Source: Kineosphaera limosa NBRC 100340
GTDB taxonomy: Bacteria; Actinomycetota; Actinomycetes; Actinomycetales; Dermatophilaceae
Reading direction: 5' to 3'
Assembly: GCF_000298215.1 (NCBI RefSeq)
Contig: NZ_BAHD01000074.1
Location: 1 to 34,149 of the forward strand
DNA length: 34,149 nt
Shown: piece after piece, positions 23,249 to 31,755 of the stretch
Layout of the letters: every line of letters starts with the position of its first letter
Position numbering within the stretch: the stretch's first letter is position 1
Position numbers and translations under genes: made by a program
The notes under the pieces: generated by a model
Told to the model about the DNA's origin: nothing
Seen by the model: only the letters and a program-made list of their open reading frames with translations
Database searches by the model: none

Positions 23249-24112
23249 ATGGGGGCACAGGGGACGGGCCTTCGACCCGATCCGCACGATCACGACCGCG
23301 CGCCGGCGGGCGCTGTCGCGCGCCTGCTGGGCAAGCACGTCGACCGGCGCACGGTGCTGCGTTCGGCGGCCTTCATGGGTGCGCTCGCCGCGGTCGGGTC
23401 ACCGGCCGAGACCGTGGCCCTGGCCGCCGGCGTCGAGATTCGCAAGGGTGAGCTGCACTCCAGCTACGTGCCCGGGCCGCCGCTGCGGTGGCGGGTGGCG
23501 GTGCCCAAGGACGCCCGCGCGCTGGTGCTCGCGCTGCACGGCCGCGACAGCTCCGCGAGTTACTGGTTCAACGAACTCGACGCGCCGCGCATCGCCCGCG
23601 AAACCGGCCTGGCGATCGCCGCGATCGACGGTCGCCGCACCTACTGGCATCCGCGCGCCGGCTCCGACGCGCCGGCGATGCTGACGGGAGAGTTCCTGCC
23701 GCTGCTGGCCAAGCAAGGACTGCCGACGGAGCGCATCGGCCTGACCGGAGTCTCGATGGGCGGCTTCGGCGCGTTGTGGCTGGCCGGCGAGTTGGGCCCG
23801 GCCCGCGTGTTCGGGGTCGCGACGATGAGCGCGGCGCTGCGACGCACCTACGCCGGCGCCTCCCAGGGGGCGTTCGACGACCCGCAGGATTTCGCCCGCA
23901 ACTCGATCTTCGGCCGCGTCGACCGCCTCCGGGGCGTGCCGCTGTGGCTGGCGTGCGGCACCTCCGACCGCTTCTTTCCCGGCAACCTCGACTTGGCGCA
24001 GCGCCTGCCGCAGGCCCGGGTCGCGTTCGCCGCCGGCGGGCACACCACGGAGTTCAGCCGCGTGTACTGGGGCCCGGCGATGAGCTGGTTGGCCCGCCTC
24101 GCCTCAGCCTGA
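23249..24112 (+). CDS. Alpha/beta-hydrolase esterase, possibly Tat-exported
   Basis: A 287-residue protein. A twin-arginine pair at 33-34 in DRRTVLRSAAFMGALAAVGS is followed by a hydrophobic stretch and an Ala-rich cleavage-like region, a plausible Tat signal though the consensus S-R-R-x-F-L-K is only partly kept. The fold has the nucleophile elbow GVSMGG (Ser169), a catalytic Asp in CGTSDRFFPGN and His in GGHTTEFSRVYWG, typical of the PF00756-type esterase/antigen 85 branch. It may act outside the membrane on an ester such as a cell-envelope lipid, but the substrate is unknown. GATAGT lies 6 bases before the ATG at 23249. Its stop faces the stop of the AI-2E gene. Confidence 0.8.
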   Translation: MGAQGTGLRPDPHDHDRAPAGAVARLLGKHVDRRTVLRSAAFMGALAAVGSPAETVALAAGVEIRKGELHSSYVPGPPLRWRVAVPKDARALVLALHGRDSSASYWFNELDAPRIARETGLAIAAIDGRRTYWHPRAGSDAPAMLTGEFLPLLAKQGLPTERIGLTGVSMGGFGALWLAGELGPARVFGVATMSAALRRTYAGASQGAFDDPQDFARNSIFGRVDRLRGVPLWLACGTSDRFFPGNLDLAQRLPQARVAFAAGGHTTEFSRVYWGPAMSWLARLASA

Positions 24113-24140
24113 ACAAGGTCCGCGGGAAGAGACCCGCAGC

Positions 24141-25553
24141 TCAGCCGGGAGTCGAAGCCGTCGAGCGTTTGCGCCGCCCCTTACGCAGCTGATTGCCGGA
24201 CTCGGGATGGCTGGCGATGAACGCGTCGAACCACCGCATCCGCGGATCGAGGTCGACGAGCAGGGCCTTGCACAGCAGCGTCGACGGCAGGGCGAGCAGC
24301 GCGCCGAGCGGCCCGAGCACCCAGGCCCAGAACAGCAGGCTGAGCAGCGAGACCGTCGCGGTGACGCCGACCGCGTCGCCGAGGAACTTGGGCTGGATGA
24401 TCGACTGGATGACGAAGTTGATGACGCAATAGGCGACGACCACCATGAGCGCGGTCCACGGGTCGTTGGCCAGCAACGCCATGAGGGTCGGCGGGATGAT
24501 GCCGATGACGAACCCGATGTTGGGGATGTAGTTCGTCAGGAACGACAACATCCCCCAGACGAGCGCCAGCGGCACCCCCAAATACCACAGGGCGATGATG
24601 TCGAGCACCGCGACGATCGCGCCGAACACCGAGGAGACCACCCAGTAGCGCCGGACACCGTGCGCGAACCCGGTGAGCGCGGCGACGATGTCGGCGTGGG
24701 TGCGGCCCGCGACCTCCAGCCGCTTGGGCAGGCTCATCGAGTCGATGAGCACGACGAACACGATGGTCACGGTGACCAGGAGCAGGGTCAGGGCGCCGGT
24801 CAGCCCGGAGAGGGTGGAGGCGGCGAGCCCGACGACGCGGGACGGATTGAGTTGCCCCTGCAGTTGCGCCATCGCCTGGGTCTCGCTGACGCCCAGGCGC
24901 GCGAGCTGGTCCAGCGTCGACTGGTAGAGAGCCGAGAACTGCTGCTGGTAGCCGGGGATCTCCTGCACGAGCAGTGCCATCGCCCACGCCAGCGCCCCGA
25001 AAAAGGTGACGACGATGGCGAACACGATGAGCCCGGAGGCGATCGCCCCGATGATGCGCGGCAGGCCCCATTTGTTGAGGCGAGCCTGCACGGGATAGGC
25101 GACGATCACGAGGTTCAGCACCAGCAGCAACGGCCCCACGATGCCCTGCAGACTGCGCACCGCCGACACCGCCAGCCACGCGGCCCCGATGATCAGCAGG
25201 GCGACCCCGATCCGCGGGATCGACCCGCCACCCGCGTCGCCGTCGCGCTCGGGGTGGATGAGCTCTTCGACCGGATGCGGCTCGAGCTGCGGAAAGCGCG
25301 GCGGCGGTGCTCCCGTGGGCGCGGGGTCGGTGGAGTCGCTTGGGCCGGGGTCCTTCGCCGCGGCCGCGGTCGCGACCGGGTGCTTCGTCGCGACCGGGTG
25401 CTCGGTCGCGGCGGTGGGGCCCGTGGGAGCGGCGTGCTCGGTCCCCGTGATGTGCTCCGCCCCGGCGGGAGGGGTGGTCGCCTCGACCGGAGGGTCGCCG
25501 TCGGAGGCGGCGTGCGGCGACCGCGACGACTCCCCTGAGCTGCGTGCGTTCAC
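24141..25553 (-). CDS. AI-2E transporter family (PerM-like) membrane protein
   Basis: A 470-residue protein. The first ~115 residues are disordered, rich in Pro, Ala, Thr and His, with an 18-bp coding repeat (EHPVAT/KHPVAT). From about residue 120 there are eight hydrophobic helices arranged as in AI-2E/PerM proteins: PLLLVLNLVIVAYP early, LTNYIPNIGFVIGIIPPTLM, and QSIIQPKFLGDAVGV, family hallmarks. Some members export autoinducer-2 or Na+, but most are uncharacterised, so the cargo is open. The GTG at 25553 is 9 bases after the stop of the LacI regulator, suggesting a joint transcript. It is convergent with the esterase gene. Confidence 0.88.
   Translation of the reverse strand: MNARSSGESSRSPHAASDGDPPVEATTPPAGAEHITGTEHAAPTGPTAATEHPVATKHPVATAAAAKDPGPSDSTDPAPTGAPPPRFPQLEPHPVEELIHPERDGDAGGGSIPRIGVALLIIGAAWLAVSAVRSLQGIVGPLLLVLNLVIVAYPVQARLNKWGLPRIIGAIASGLIVFAIVVTFFGALAWAMALLVQEIPGYQQQFSALYQSTLDQLARLGVSETQAMAQLQGQLNPSRVVGLAASTLSGLTGALTLLLVTVTIVFVVLIDSMSLPKRLEVAGRTHADIVAALTGFAHGVRRYWVVSSVFGAIVAVLDIIALWYLGVPLALVWGMLSFLTNYIPNIGFVIGIIPPTLMALLANDPWTALMVVVAYCVINFVIQSIIQPKFLGDAVGVTATVSLLSLLFWAWVLGPLGALLALPSTLLCKALLVDLDPRMRWFDAFIASHPESGNQLRKGRRKRSTASTPG
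25369..25404 (-). repeat. 18-bp tandem repeat in the tail of the AI-2E-family protein
   Basis: Two 18-base units (25369-25386 and 25387-25404) differ only at their last two bases. They encode EHPVAT/KHPVAT in the disordered N-terminal tail. The length keeps the reading frame. Confidence 0.8.
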
Positions 25554-25562
25554 ACCTCAGTG

Positions 25563-26651
25563 TTACCTGTGGGCGGCGATTTCGGACCCTCCCACGACGG
25601 GGGAGTCCGACGACGGGGGCGGCCCGGTGGACTCCCGCACGACGAGCGGGCACGGCAGCCGCATGGCGAGGCGGACGGGTTCGCGGGTCGAGATGGCGGC
25701 GACGAGCCGATCGGCCGCCATCTCACCCATCTGTCGGAAGGGCAGGGCGAAGGTCGTCAGCGCCGGGACGACATGGGCGGCGAGCTGCTCCTGATCGTCG
25801 AAACCGACGACCGAGACGTCGTGCGGCACCCGCAGCCCCAACTGACCGAGGGCGAGCAGCGCGCCGGTGGCGACGCGGTCGTTGACGGCGAAGACGGCGG
25901 TCGGGCGGGTGGCGGCGGACCGCAGGTGCCCGCGGGAGTCGGTGAAGGTGCGGACGGTCCACTGGTAGCCCACGTCGATCGACCACATGCGGCCGATGCC
26001 GATGACGCAGGTGGCGGCTCCCGGCAGGCGCGCATGCGCGAGCACCGCACGAAAGGCGCCGCTGCGCTGCTCACCGGCCGGGTCGCCCGGCCCCCCGAGC
26101 ATGACGATGCGACGGTGACCCAGCTCGAGCAGATGCCGGGCGGCCCCCTTCCCGCCGTTCGCGTTGTCGGGCACGACGAAGGCGTGCGGGTCGGCACCGC
26201 TGCAGTTGGCGAGAACGAGCGGGAGGCTGGTGGTCGGCGGCTGCACCGCCTCACGCAGCTTCATGGAGGCGTACAGCAGGCCGTCGATGCGGCGACGGGA
26301 GAACTCCTCGACCGCCTCGACCTCCCGATCCGCGTGCCCCTGCGTGTCGGCGACCACGAGCACGAAGCCGGACTCGGCGGCGCGGTCCATCGCCCCGGAG
26401 AGGATGCGCCCGGCGAACGGGGAGGAGGCGATGCCGTCGGTGAGCAGACCGATGACGTTGGTGCGCTGCAGGCGCAGGCTCTGCGCCACCCGATCGGGGG
26501 TGTAGCCGAGTTCGGCCGCGGCCGCCCGGACCCGATCGGCGGTGGCGGCCGAGATATTGCCCTCCGCGCGTCCGTTGAGCACGAAGGAGACTGCGGTGCG
26601 CGAGACGCCGGCCAGCCGTGCCACATCCGCCGCCTTGACCCTGTTGCTCAC
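25563..26651 (-). CDS. LacI-family transcriptional regulator
   Basis: A 362-residue regulator. The N-terminal helix-turn-helix VKAADVARLAGVSRTAVSFV followed by NGRAEGNISAATADRVRAAA and the hinge helix YTPDRVAQSLRLQRTN are classic LacI. The effector domain begins IGLLTDGIASSPFAG and ends with DVSVVGFDDQEQLAAH and the usual LTTFALPFRQMGEMAADRLV. It likely binds a sugar, not identifiable here. The GTG at 26651 is chosen because the protein then starts right before the recognition helices; the much longer reading upstream is antisense noise. It is followed after 9 bp by the AI-2E-family gene and may control it. A short palindrome at 26661-26676 could be its own site. Confidence 0.9.
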   Translation of the reverse strand: MSNRVKAADVARLAGVSRTAVSFVLNGRAEGNISAATADRVRAAAAELGYTPDRVAQSLRLQRTNVIGLLTDGIASSPFAGRILSGAMDRAAESGFVLVVADTQGHADREVEAVEEFSRRRIDGLLYASMKLREAVQPPTTSLPLVLANCSGADPHAFVVPDNANGGKGAARHLLELGHRRIVMLGGPGDPAGEQRSGAFRAVLAHARLPGAATCVIGIGRMWSIDVGYQWTVRTFTDSRGHLRSAATRPTAVFAVNDRVATGALLALGQLGLRVPHDVSVVGFDDQEQLAAHVVPALTTFALPFRQMGEMAADRLVAAISTREPVRLAMRLPCPLVVRESTGPPPSSDSPVVGGSEIAAHR

Positions 26652-26660
26652 ACATTCAGA

Positions 26661-26676
26661 GTTCCATAAACGGAAC
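26661..26676. promoter_or_regulatory. Possible LacI-type operator upstream of lacI-like gene
   Basis: GTTCC and GGAAC are exact reverse complements separated by six bases (ATAAAC), starting 10 bases before the GTG of the regulator. Five-base arms are short and such a site can occur by chance, but the position suits autoregulation. Confidence 0.3.
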
Positions 26677-26825
26677 AGCCCGGGCATGACCTTAGGCCGT
26701 GAAAATGGCGCCGTCGTGCCCGGTCGGGCCCGCTGCCCGACCGGTGGGTGTGCCGAAAGTGCGCGCGGGCCGCGCGGCTGTCGTAGCGTCGGGCCCACGG
26801 GTGCTGGCCTGAGCGGAGGACGACG

Positions 26826-27329
26826 ATGGGGTTTGCGATCGGTTCGTGGATTCTGGTGGCGGCGATCTTCATCGGTCTGCTGCTGCTCGTGGCGATGCTC
26901 GCCGGGCGGCGGGCCGAGCAGCGGCGACGCGAGGAGGCGGTCCGCGAGCACGTCGCAGGCCAGGCCGGCGGTCGTGCGACGCCCGTGGACGTGGACCTGG
27001 ACGTAGACGAGTTCGATGGCGGGGCCGCCGCGCGGCCAGATCCAGGGCGCTTCCGCGGGCCCGTCCCGGCGTCGGGCGGCGGGGCGCCGGTCGACCCGCC
27101 CGGCGACACCTCCTCCTCCGGTGAGCTGCGCGACCCCTACGACGGCAGCGGCGAGACGAGTTACCGCGACGTACCCCTCCCGCAGGAGGCCGAGCGCGAA
27201 CTGGCCGCCTACGAGTCGCTCGACGACCCCATGTTCACCGACGCCGACCGCGAGTTGCTCGCCGGCAACGACCCGACGCAACGGGCGGACCCGACCGAAA
27301 AGCCCGACCCGAGCGCAAAATCCGACTGA
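26826..27329 (+). CDS. Small single-pass membrane protein of unknown function
   Basis: A 167-residue protein. The N-terminal helix GSWILVAAIFIGLLLLVAML is a clear membrane anchor with RRAEQRRREE just after it, so the long tail should face the cytosol. The rest is acidic, Pro/Gly/Asp-rich and probably disordered, ending in a lysine-aspartate tail. GGAGGA precedes the ATG at 26826 at a proper distance. I do not recognise a family. A hairpin at 27356-27384 follows, after which the sensor kinase begins; the gene may or may not be co-transcribed with the kinases. Confidence 0.65.
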   Translation: MGFAIGSWILVAAIFIGLLLLVAMLAGRRAEQRRREEAVREHVAGQAGGRATPVDVDLDVDEFDGGAAARPDPGRFRGPVPASGGGAPVDPPGDTSSSGELRDPYDGSGETSYRDVPLPQEAERELAAYESLDDPMFTDADRELLAGNDPTQRADPTEKPDPSAKSD

Positions 27330-27355
27330 CTCACCGCACCGTCACACTCCCGAAA

Positions 27356-27384
27356 CCGCCTGTCCCGGCCGATGGGACAGGCGG
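27356..27384 (+). terminator. Hairpin between the small membrane protein and the first kinase
   Basis: CCGCCTGTCCC (27356-27366) pairs exactly with 27374-27384 over 11 bases, with a 7-base loop. No T-run follows, so it would be an unusual terminator or a 5' structure of the kinase mRNA. It also argues against a kinase start at 27372, which would lie inside the loop. Confidence 0.55.
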
Positions 27385-27419
27385 CACGGAGCACCGCGCC
27401 GTGGTCCTGGGGAGGTGGG

Positions 27420-29546
27420 ATGGTCGGTCAACCGACGCGATCGCGCATGACCGACCTCACGGAGTCGATCCGCCGGGCCGGTCGGCCCGAAGCAGGCCCC
27501 GAAGCAAATCCCGAAGCAGGCCCCGAAGAAGGCACGGCCTCAGCTCCGGTTGACGACTCCATCCAGCCGGAGAACGAGCCGTGGCCGTCGCGGTGGCTCC
27601 TGCTGGCCATGGGCCTGGTGATCGGCCCCGCCACCGTGACCGTCGGGCTGCTCACCCTCGATGCACACACGCAAACCCTGCTGGTCTGGCCGCCGGCCGC
27701 CTCCATCTTTCTGACGTTGGGCGTCTGGTGGCGCGGTGGTGCGGCGCCGCGCGGTCGAGGGTTCTGGGTGGTGGCCGCCGTGCTCGCCGCGACCTACTCC
27801 CTGTGGTTGGGCTGGGTGCACGGCCTGGGCCTGTCGGGCGTCTGGGTCGCCGTGGCCATGGTGAGCCTGACCATCGTCGGGATGTTCTTGTACCGCTCAG
27901 CTCTACCGCGCGACTCCTGGGCGCCACACACACCGAGCGACCTCATCTCGCTGTTCGCGACCTGCGTCGCGGTGTCCGTGCTGCTCGGCGCAGTTGGCGC
28001 CTATCCCGGGCTGGACCTGGGCCAGCTCGAGCTGGAGCCGGCCGTGCAGTGGGCCTCGCGCAACCTGGCGAACCTGTGGACCGGGCTGGCCACGGTCTCG
28101 CTGTTCTTCTACTGGCGACGCCCGCGGGTGCTGCCCGTCCCGCAAACCTGGCAGCTCATCCTCCTGGGCGTGCTCGGCGTGCTGTGCACGTACCTGCCGC
28201 GCGCCTACTCCGATCTGCCGCTGGCCTGGATGGCGTTGGCGCCGGCCCTGTTGGCCGGCATGACCCTGACCCCGCTCGGCGGGGCCGTATACGTGTTGTT
28301 GTTCGGCACTTTCGCCACGGCCGCCAGCGCCGTCCTGCTGCCGGGGATGGCGGAGGCCGGGGCGCTGTCGAACGCCTCGATCGCCGACTACCTGCTGATC
28401 TTCAGCACGTTCGTGACGATGCTGTTGGTGCTCTTCCGCGACGAGCACGCCCGCCTCGCGCAGGCTATGCGCACCGAGCGAGCGCAGGCCGCCGACGTCA
28501 GTGATCTGCTGGAGGCGGTCTTCGGGTCGATGAGCGACGGGGTGCTGCTGACCGATCCGATCGAGGGCGGCATCGTCATGCACAATCCGGCGGCGCGCCG
28601 CATGCTGGGCACGGCGATCCCGACGCAGTCCCCGCCCTCGTGGGCGGCCTACTTCGGCATCCGCACCCCCGACGGCTCGCGGCCCGTGGCCGAGTACGAG
28701 CTGCCGCTGTGGTTCGAGAAGGGCACCGACTCCCTACCCCCCAAGGAGTACGGCATCCGCAACTCCGAGGGTGAGCAGCGGGTGGTGGCCGCCTCGGCCC
28801 ACCTGCTGCGCAGCCAGGTGGGGCCGCGAGTGCTGCTGCTCTTCCACGACGTGACCGCCGAGCAGGCCCGCGACCGCGAGTTGCGCGGCTTCGCCGGCAC
28901 CGTCGCCCACGACCTCAAGAGCCCGCTGACGGCCTTGACGGGCTGGATCGAACTGGCCCAGCAGCAACTCGCCTCCGCCGACGAGGCCGCGGGGCGCCAC
29001 GCGATGACCAAGGCCCGGCAGGCCAGCGACCAGATGCGCCTGCTCATCGACGACTACCTGGCCTTCACCGTCGCCAGGGAGGGCTTGCTGCGCCTCGGCG
29101 ACGTGCCGCTGGCGGAGCTGGTGCGCGAGGTGGCCGACAGCTACCCGCGGGACTCCCTCGCCCCGACCTTCGACCTGGACGTCACCCACACCAGCCGCGC
29201 GGACATCGCCCTGACCCGCCAGTTGTTGTCCAATCTGGTCGGCAACGCCGTCAAGTACACCCGGCCCGGCCAGCGCCCGCGCATCGAGCTGCGCAGCCAC
29301 GACGATGTCGAGCCCGGCTGGGTGCAGGTGGTCGTGGCCGACCGCGGTGTCGGCATCCAACCCGGTGACGAACAACGGATCTTCGATGCCTTTTCCCGCA
29401 GCGACAAGGACGCGGAGCAGGTCGCGGGCACCGGCCTGGGGCTGGCGCTGTGTCACTCGATCGTCACCCGCCACGGTGGGCGCATCCACGCCGAAAGCAA
29501 CGAGCACGGCGGGGCCACTTTCCGATTCACGCTGCCGAAGGCCTAG
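27420..29546 (+). CDS. Sensor histidine kinase, MASE1-like/PAS, first of tandem pair
   Basis: A 708-residue kinase. The N-terminal tail has PEAG/PEAN repeats, followed by about eight hydrophobic helices (about residues 60-340) like the MASE1 sensor domain. A PAS domain (about 355-480) contains GSMSDGVLLTDPIEGGIVMH. His497 is in TVAHDLKSPLTAL, and the ATPase domain has N-box [10 protein letters not shown]1 ADRGVGI and GTGLGLALC near the end. ATG 27420 follows GGAGG four bases away; ATG 27372 lies in the hairpin loop and ATG 27447 is possible. It lies 3 nt ahead of its paralogue. No response regulator follows, so its partner is elsewhere. Confidence 0.9.
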   Translation: MVGQPTRSRMTDLTESIRRAGRPEAGPEANPEAGPEEGTASAPVDDSIQPENEPWPSRWLLLAMGLVIGPATVTVGLLTLDAHTQTLLVWPPAASIFLTLGVWWRGGAAPRGRGFWVVAAVLAATYSLWLGWVHGLGLSGVWVAVAMVSLTIVGMFLYRSALPRDSWAPHTPSDLISLFATCVAVSVLLGAVGAYPGLDLGQLELEPAVQWASRNLANLWTGLATVSLFFYWRRPRVLPVPQTWQLILLGVLGVLCTYLPRAYSDLPLAWMALAPALLAGMTLTPLGGAVYVLLFGTFATAASAVLLPGMAEAGALSNASIADYLLIFSTFVTMLLVLFRDEHARLAQAMRTERAQAADVSDLLEAVFGSMSDGVLLTDPIEGGIVMHNPAARRMLGTAIPTQSPPSWAAYFGIRTPDGSRPVAEYELPLWFEKGTDSLPPKEYGIRNSEGEQRVVAASAHLLRSQVGPRVLLLFHDVTAEQARDRELRGFAGTVAHDLKSPLTALTGWIELAQQQLASADEAAGRHAMTKARQASDQMRLLIDDYLAFTVAREGLLRLGDVPLAELVREVADSYPRDSLAPTFDLDVTHTSRADIALTRQLLSNLVGNAVKYTRPGQRPRIELRSHDDVEPGWVQVVVADRGVGIQPGDEQRIFDAFSRSDKDAEQVAGTGLGLALCHSIVTRHGGRIHAESNEHGGATFRFTLPKA
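27486..27533 (+). repeat. 12-bp tandem repeat in the N-terminal tail of the first kinase
   Basis: Four 12-base units encode PEAG, PEAN, PEAG and PEEG (27486-27497, 27498-27509, 27510-27521, 27522-27533). They lie in the disordered tail before the first membrane helix. Confidence 0.8.
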
Positions 29547-29549
29547 TCG

Positions 29550-31568
29550 ATGACCAGCGACCCGCAGCGCACGGGCCTGTCCGCGCCACCACCTGGCCGC
29601 CCCGCGATCGCCGACCGCCGCCCGTTGCTCGTCTTGGGTTTGACCCTGAGTGTCATCGGCCTGGCCGCGTGGTTGATCGGTGCTCGGTCGAGCCCCGGCC
29701 TGAAGATCCCGCTGTATTCCTTCATGCTGCCCGCCGTTGTGGTGGCCCTGACCGTCCCCTGGCGGGGCCCCGGCGGGCGGGCAGCGCCACGGTGGCCAGG
29801 GCCGCCCTGGCAGACGGTGGTGGCGACGGTCTGCTTCGTGACGATGGTGGCCGGTCTGCTGCTCGCCGGGACGCCGGTGGCGACGGCGCTCTACGTCGCC
29901 GCGGCGCACCTCCTCGCGGCGCTGGTGGTGCTGCGGCTGTACCGCGCAGTCGTCGACGACGCGCGGTGGGCGCCGCGCACGCCGCAGATGGTCATGGGGC
30001 TGCTGGGGGCCGCGGCGGCCGGCGCGGTGGTGGTGGCCCTCATCGGAGCGGGCCCGTCCTGGGGATTGGAGCAGCGCGTCTGGTGGGGTGTGCGCGTCTG
30101 GAGCCACACGTTCATCGGGCTGGTCTCCTTTCTCATCATCTGGCACTGGGATCAGACCGCTGTAGATCGGCGGATCTCCTGGCTGCACCACGGCATCCTC
30201 TTCGTCGTCGGCATCGTGACGGTGGTCGTCTCGTGCACGCGACCGGAGCTGTCGATCTCGTGGATCGGTCTCATGCCCGCGCTGTGGGCGGGCATGACCC
30301 TGCGGCCGGTCGCTGCCGGCATCTACGCGCTGACCGTCTCGCTGAGCGCGGGCGCGGCGGGCGCCGCAGGCATCGTCGACGCCGGACGCTACCCCTACTC
30401 GGTCGTCATTTTCGACGGCATGTTGGCTTTCGGGGCGTGCCTGGCCGTGCTGCTGTCGCTCTTCCGCCATCAGCGGATCCGGATGCTGGCCGAGCTGGGT
30501 CGGCGCCGCGCCGCCGCTCGCGCACAGGCCGACCTGCTGCGGGCGATGTTGGATTCGATGAGCGACGGGGTGATGGTCGCCGACCCCGACGGCGCCATCG
30601 GTCTGCACAACCCGGGCGCCCGCCGGCTGTTGGGGCGGCCGATCCCGACCCGCCCCCCGCAATCCTGGTCCCGTTACTTTCGGGTGCGCACCTCCGACGG
30701 CGGCCGGGAGATCGGGGACGACGAGCTGCCGCTGCCCACGCGCACCTCCACCGGTCGCACCGACGGCGACTTCAGCGTGCCGACCCCGGACGGCGGGACC
30801 AGGGTCGTCCGCGCCTCATCGCGGTACGTGGACAGCCGGAGCGGGCCCCGGGTGCTGCTGGTGTTCCACGACGTCACCGCCGAACACGCCCGCTACAGGG
30901 AGCTGCGCGGCTTCGCCGGCACCGTGGCCCACGACCTCAAGGGTCCGCTGTCGGCGGTCGCCGGTTGGATGGAGGCCGCCGACGACGAACTGGCCGCGGG
31001 TGACCCGGTCGCCGGGCAGCAGGCGCTGGTGCGGGCCCGGGAGGCCGGGATGCGCATGCGCCGGCTGATCGACGAGTACCTGTCCTTCACCGTGACTCAG
31101 CAGGGCGCGCTCCGCCGATCCGAGGTGCCCTTGGCGGCCTTGGGTGCCGAGGTCGTCGCCGACTACGGCAGCAACGAGGCGCTGGATCCCATCGTGGAGG
31201 TCGACATCGCCCACAGCGTCTATGCGGACCGGTCGCTCATGCATCAGCTGCTGGCCAACCTCGTGGGTAACGCCGTGAAGTACACCCGGCCCGGAGAGCG
31301 GCCCCGCGTGTGCGTCCGCACCGTCGACGACCGCCCGGGCTGGGTGCGCCTGGAGGTCGCGGACTGTGGCGTCGGCATCCAACCCGGCGACGAGCAGAAG
31401 ATCTTCGCCGCGTTCGAACGCGGCGCCAAGGACTCCGACACCTTCGCCGGGATCGGCCTGGGCCTGGCGTTGTGCCACTCCATCGCAGTGCGGCACGGCG
31501 GCACGATCAGCGCGCGGGGTAACGAGCACGGCGGCGCCACCTTCGCCGTCACGCTGCCCACGGCCTGA
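29550..31568 (+). CDS. Sensor histidine kinase, MASE1-like/PAS, second of tandem pair
   Basis: A 672-residue paralogue of the gene before it, starting three bases after the other's stop. It also has about eight membrane helices (residues 25-330), a PAS domain (about 335-440, with [20 protein letters not shown]), His461 in [21 protein letters not shown]-box [13 protein letters not shown]1 DCGVGI and G2 GIGLGLAL. The kinase-core motifs are nearly the same as in the first copy, while the membrane part differs, so the pair likely arose by duplication and then took on different signals. The start ATG follows AAGG, in the end of the first gene. No response regulator is adjacent. A 17-bp tandem repeat crosses its stop codon. 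Confidence 0.9.
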   Translation: MTSDPQRTGLSAPPPGRPAIADRRPLLVLGLTLSVIGLAAWLIGARSSPGLKIPLYSFMLPAVVVALTVPWRGPGGRAAPRWPGPPWQTVVATVCFVTMVAGLLLAGTPVATALYVAAAHLLAALVVLRLYRAVVDDARWAPRTPQMVMGLLGAAAAGAVVVALIGAGPSWGLEQRVWWGVRVWSHTFIGLVSFLIIWHWDQTAVDRRISWLHHGILFVVGIVTVVVSCTRPELSISWIGLMPALWAGMTLRPVAAGIYALTVSLSAGAAGAAGIVDAGRYPYSVVIFDGMLAFGACLAVLLSLFRHQRIRMLAELGRRRAAARAQADLLRAMLDSMSDGVMVADPDGAIGLHNPGARRLLGRPIPTRPPQSWSRYFRVRTSDGGREIGDDELPLPTRTSTGRTDGDFSVPTPDGGTRVVRASSRYVDSRSGPRVLLVFHDVTAEHARYRELRGFAGTVAHDLKGPLSAVAGWMEAADDELAAGDPVAGQQALVRAREAGMRMRRLIDEYLSFTVTQQGALRRSEVPLAALGAEVVADYGSNEALDPIVEVDIAHSVYADRSLMHQLLANLVGNAVKYTRPGERPRVCVRTVDDRPGWVRLEVADCGVGIQPGDEQKIFAAFERGAKDSDTFAGIGLGLALCHSIAVRHGGTISARGNEHGGATFAVTLPTA

Positions 31569-31607
31569 CCGCTCCCACGGCCTGACCGCTCCCACGGCCT
31601 GGCCGCC
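31557..31607 (+). repeat. 17-bp tandem repeat across the kinase stop codon
   Basis: Two exact copies of a 17-base unit (31557-31573 and 31574-31590) and a partial third copy (31591 on) run through the TGA stop of the second kinase (31566-31568). The unit is not a multiple of three. Confidence 0.8.
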
Positions 31608-31698
31608 TGACTGCCGCCCGCCGGTCTCGTGGGGCCGTTCGCCCCTTACTCTGCCCACACGGATCGGGCACGATGGCCGCGTTCGGTTGACGACGATC

Positions 31699-31724
31699 CC
31701 TGCCCCGGTAACCCCCGGGGCAGG
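31699..31724 (+). terminator. GC-rich hairpin after the kinase pair
   Basis: CCTGCCCCGG (31699-31708) and 31715-31724 are exact reverse complements over ten bases around TAACCC. No T-run follows. It may stop kinase transcription or be a 5' structure of the next gene, whose ATG lies 31 bases on. Confidence 0.5.
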
Positions 31725-31755
31725 TCGATGCGCAGCGTGGCGCACAGGAGGCAGC

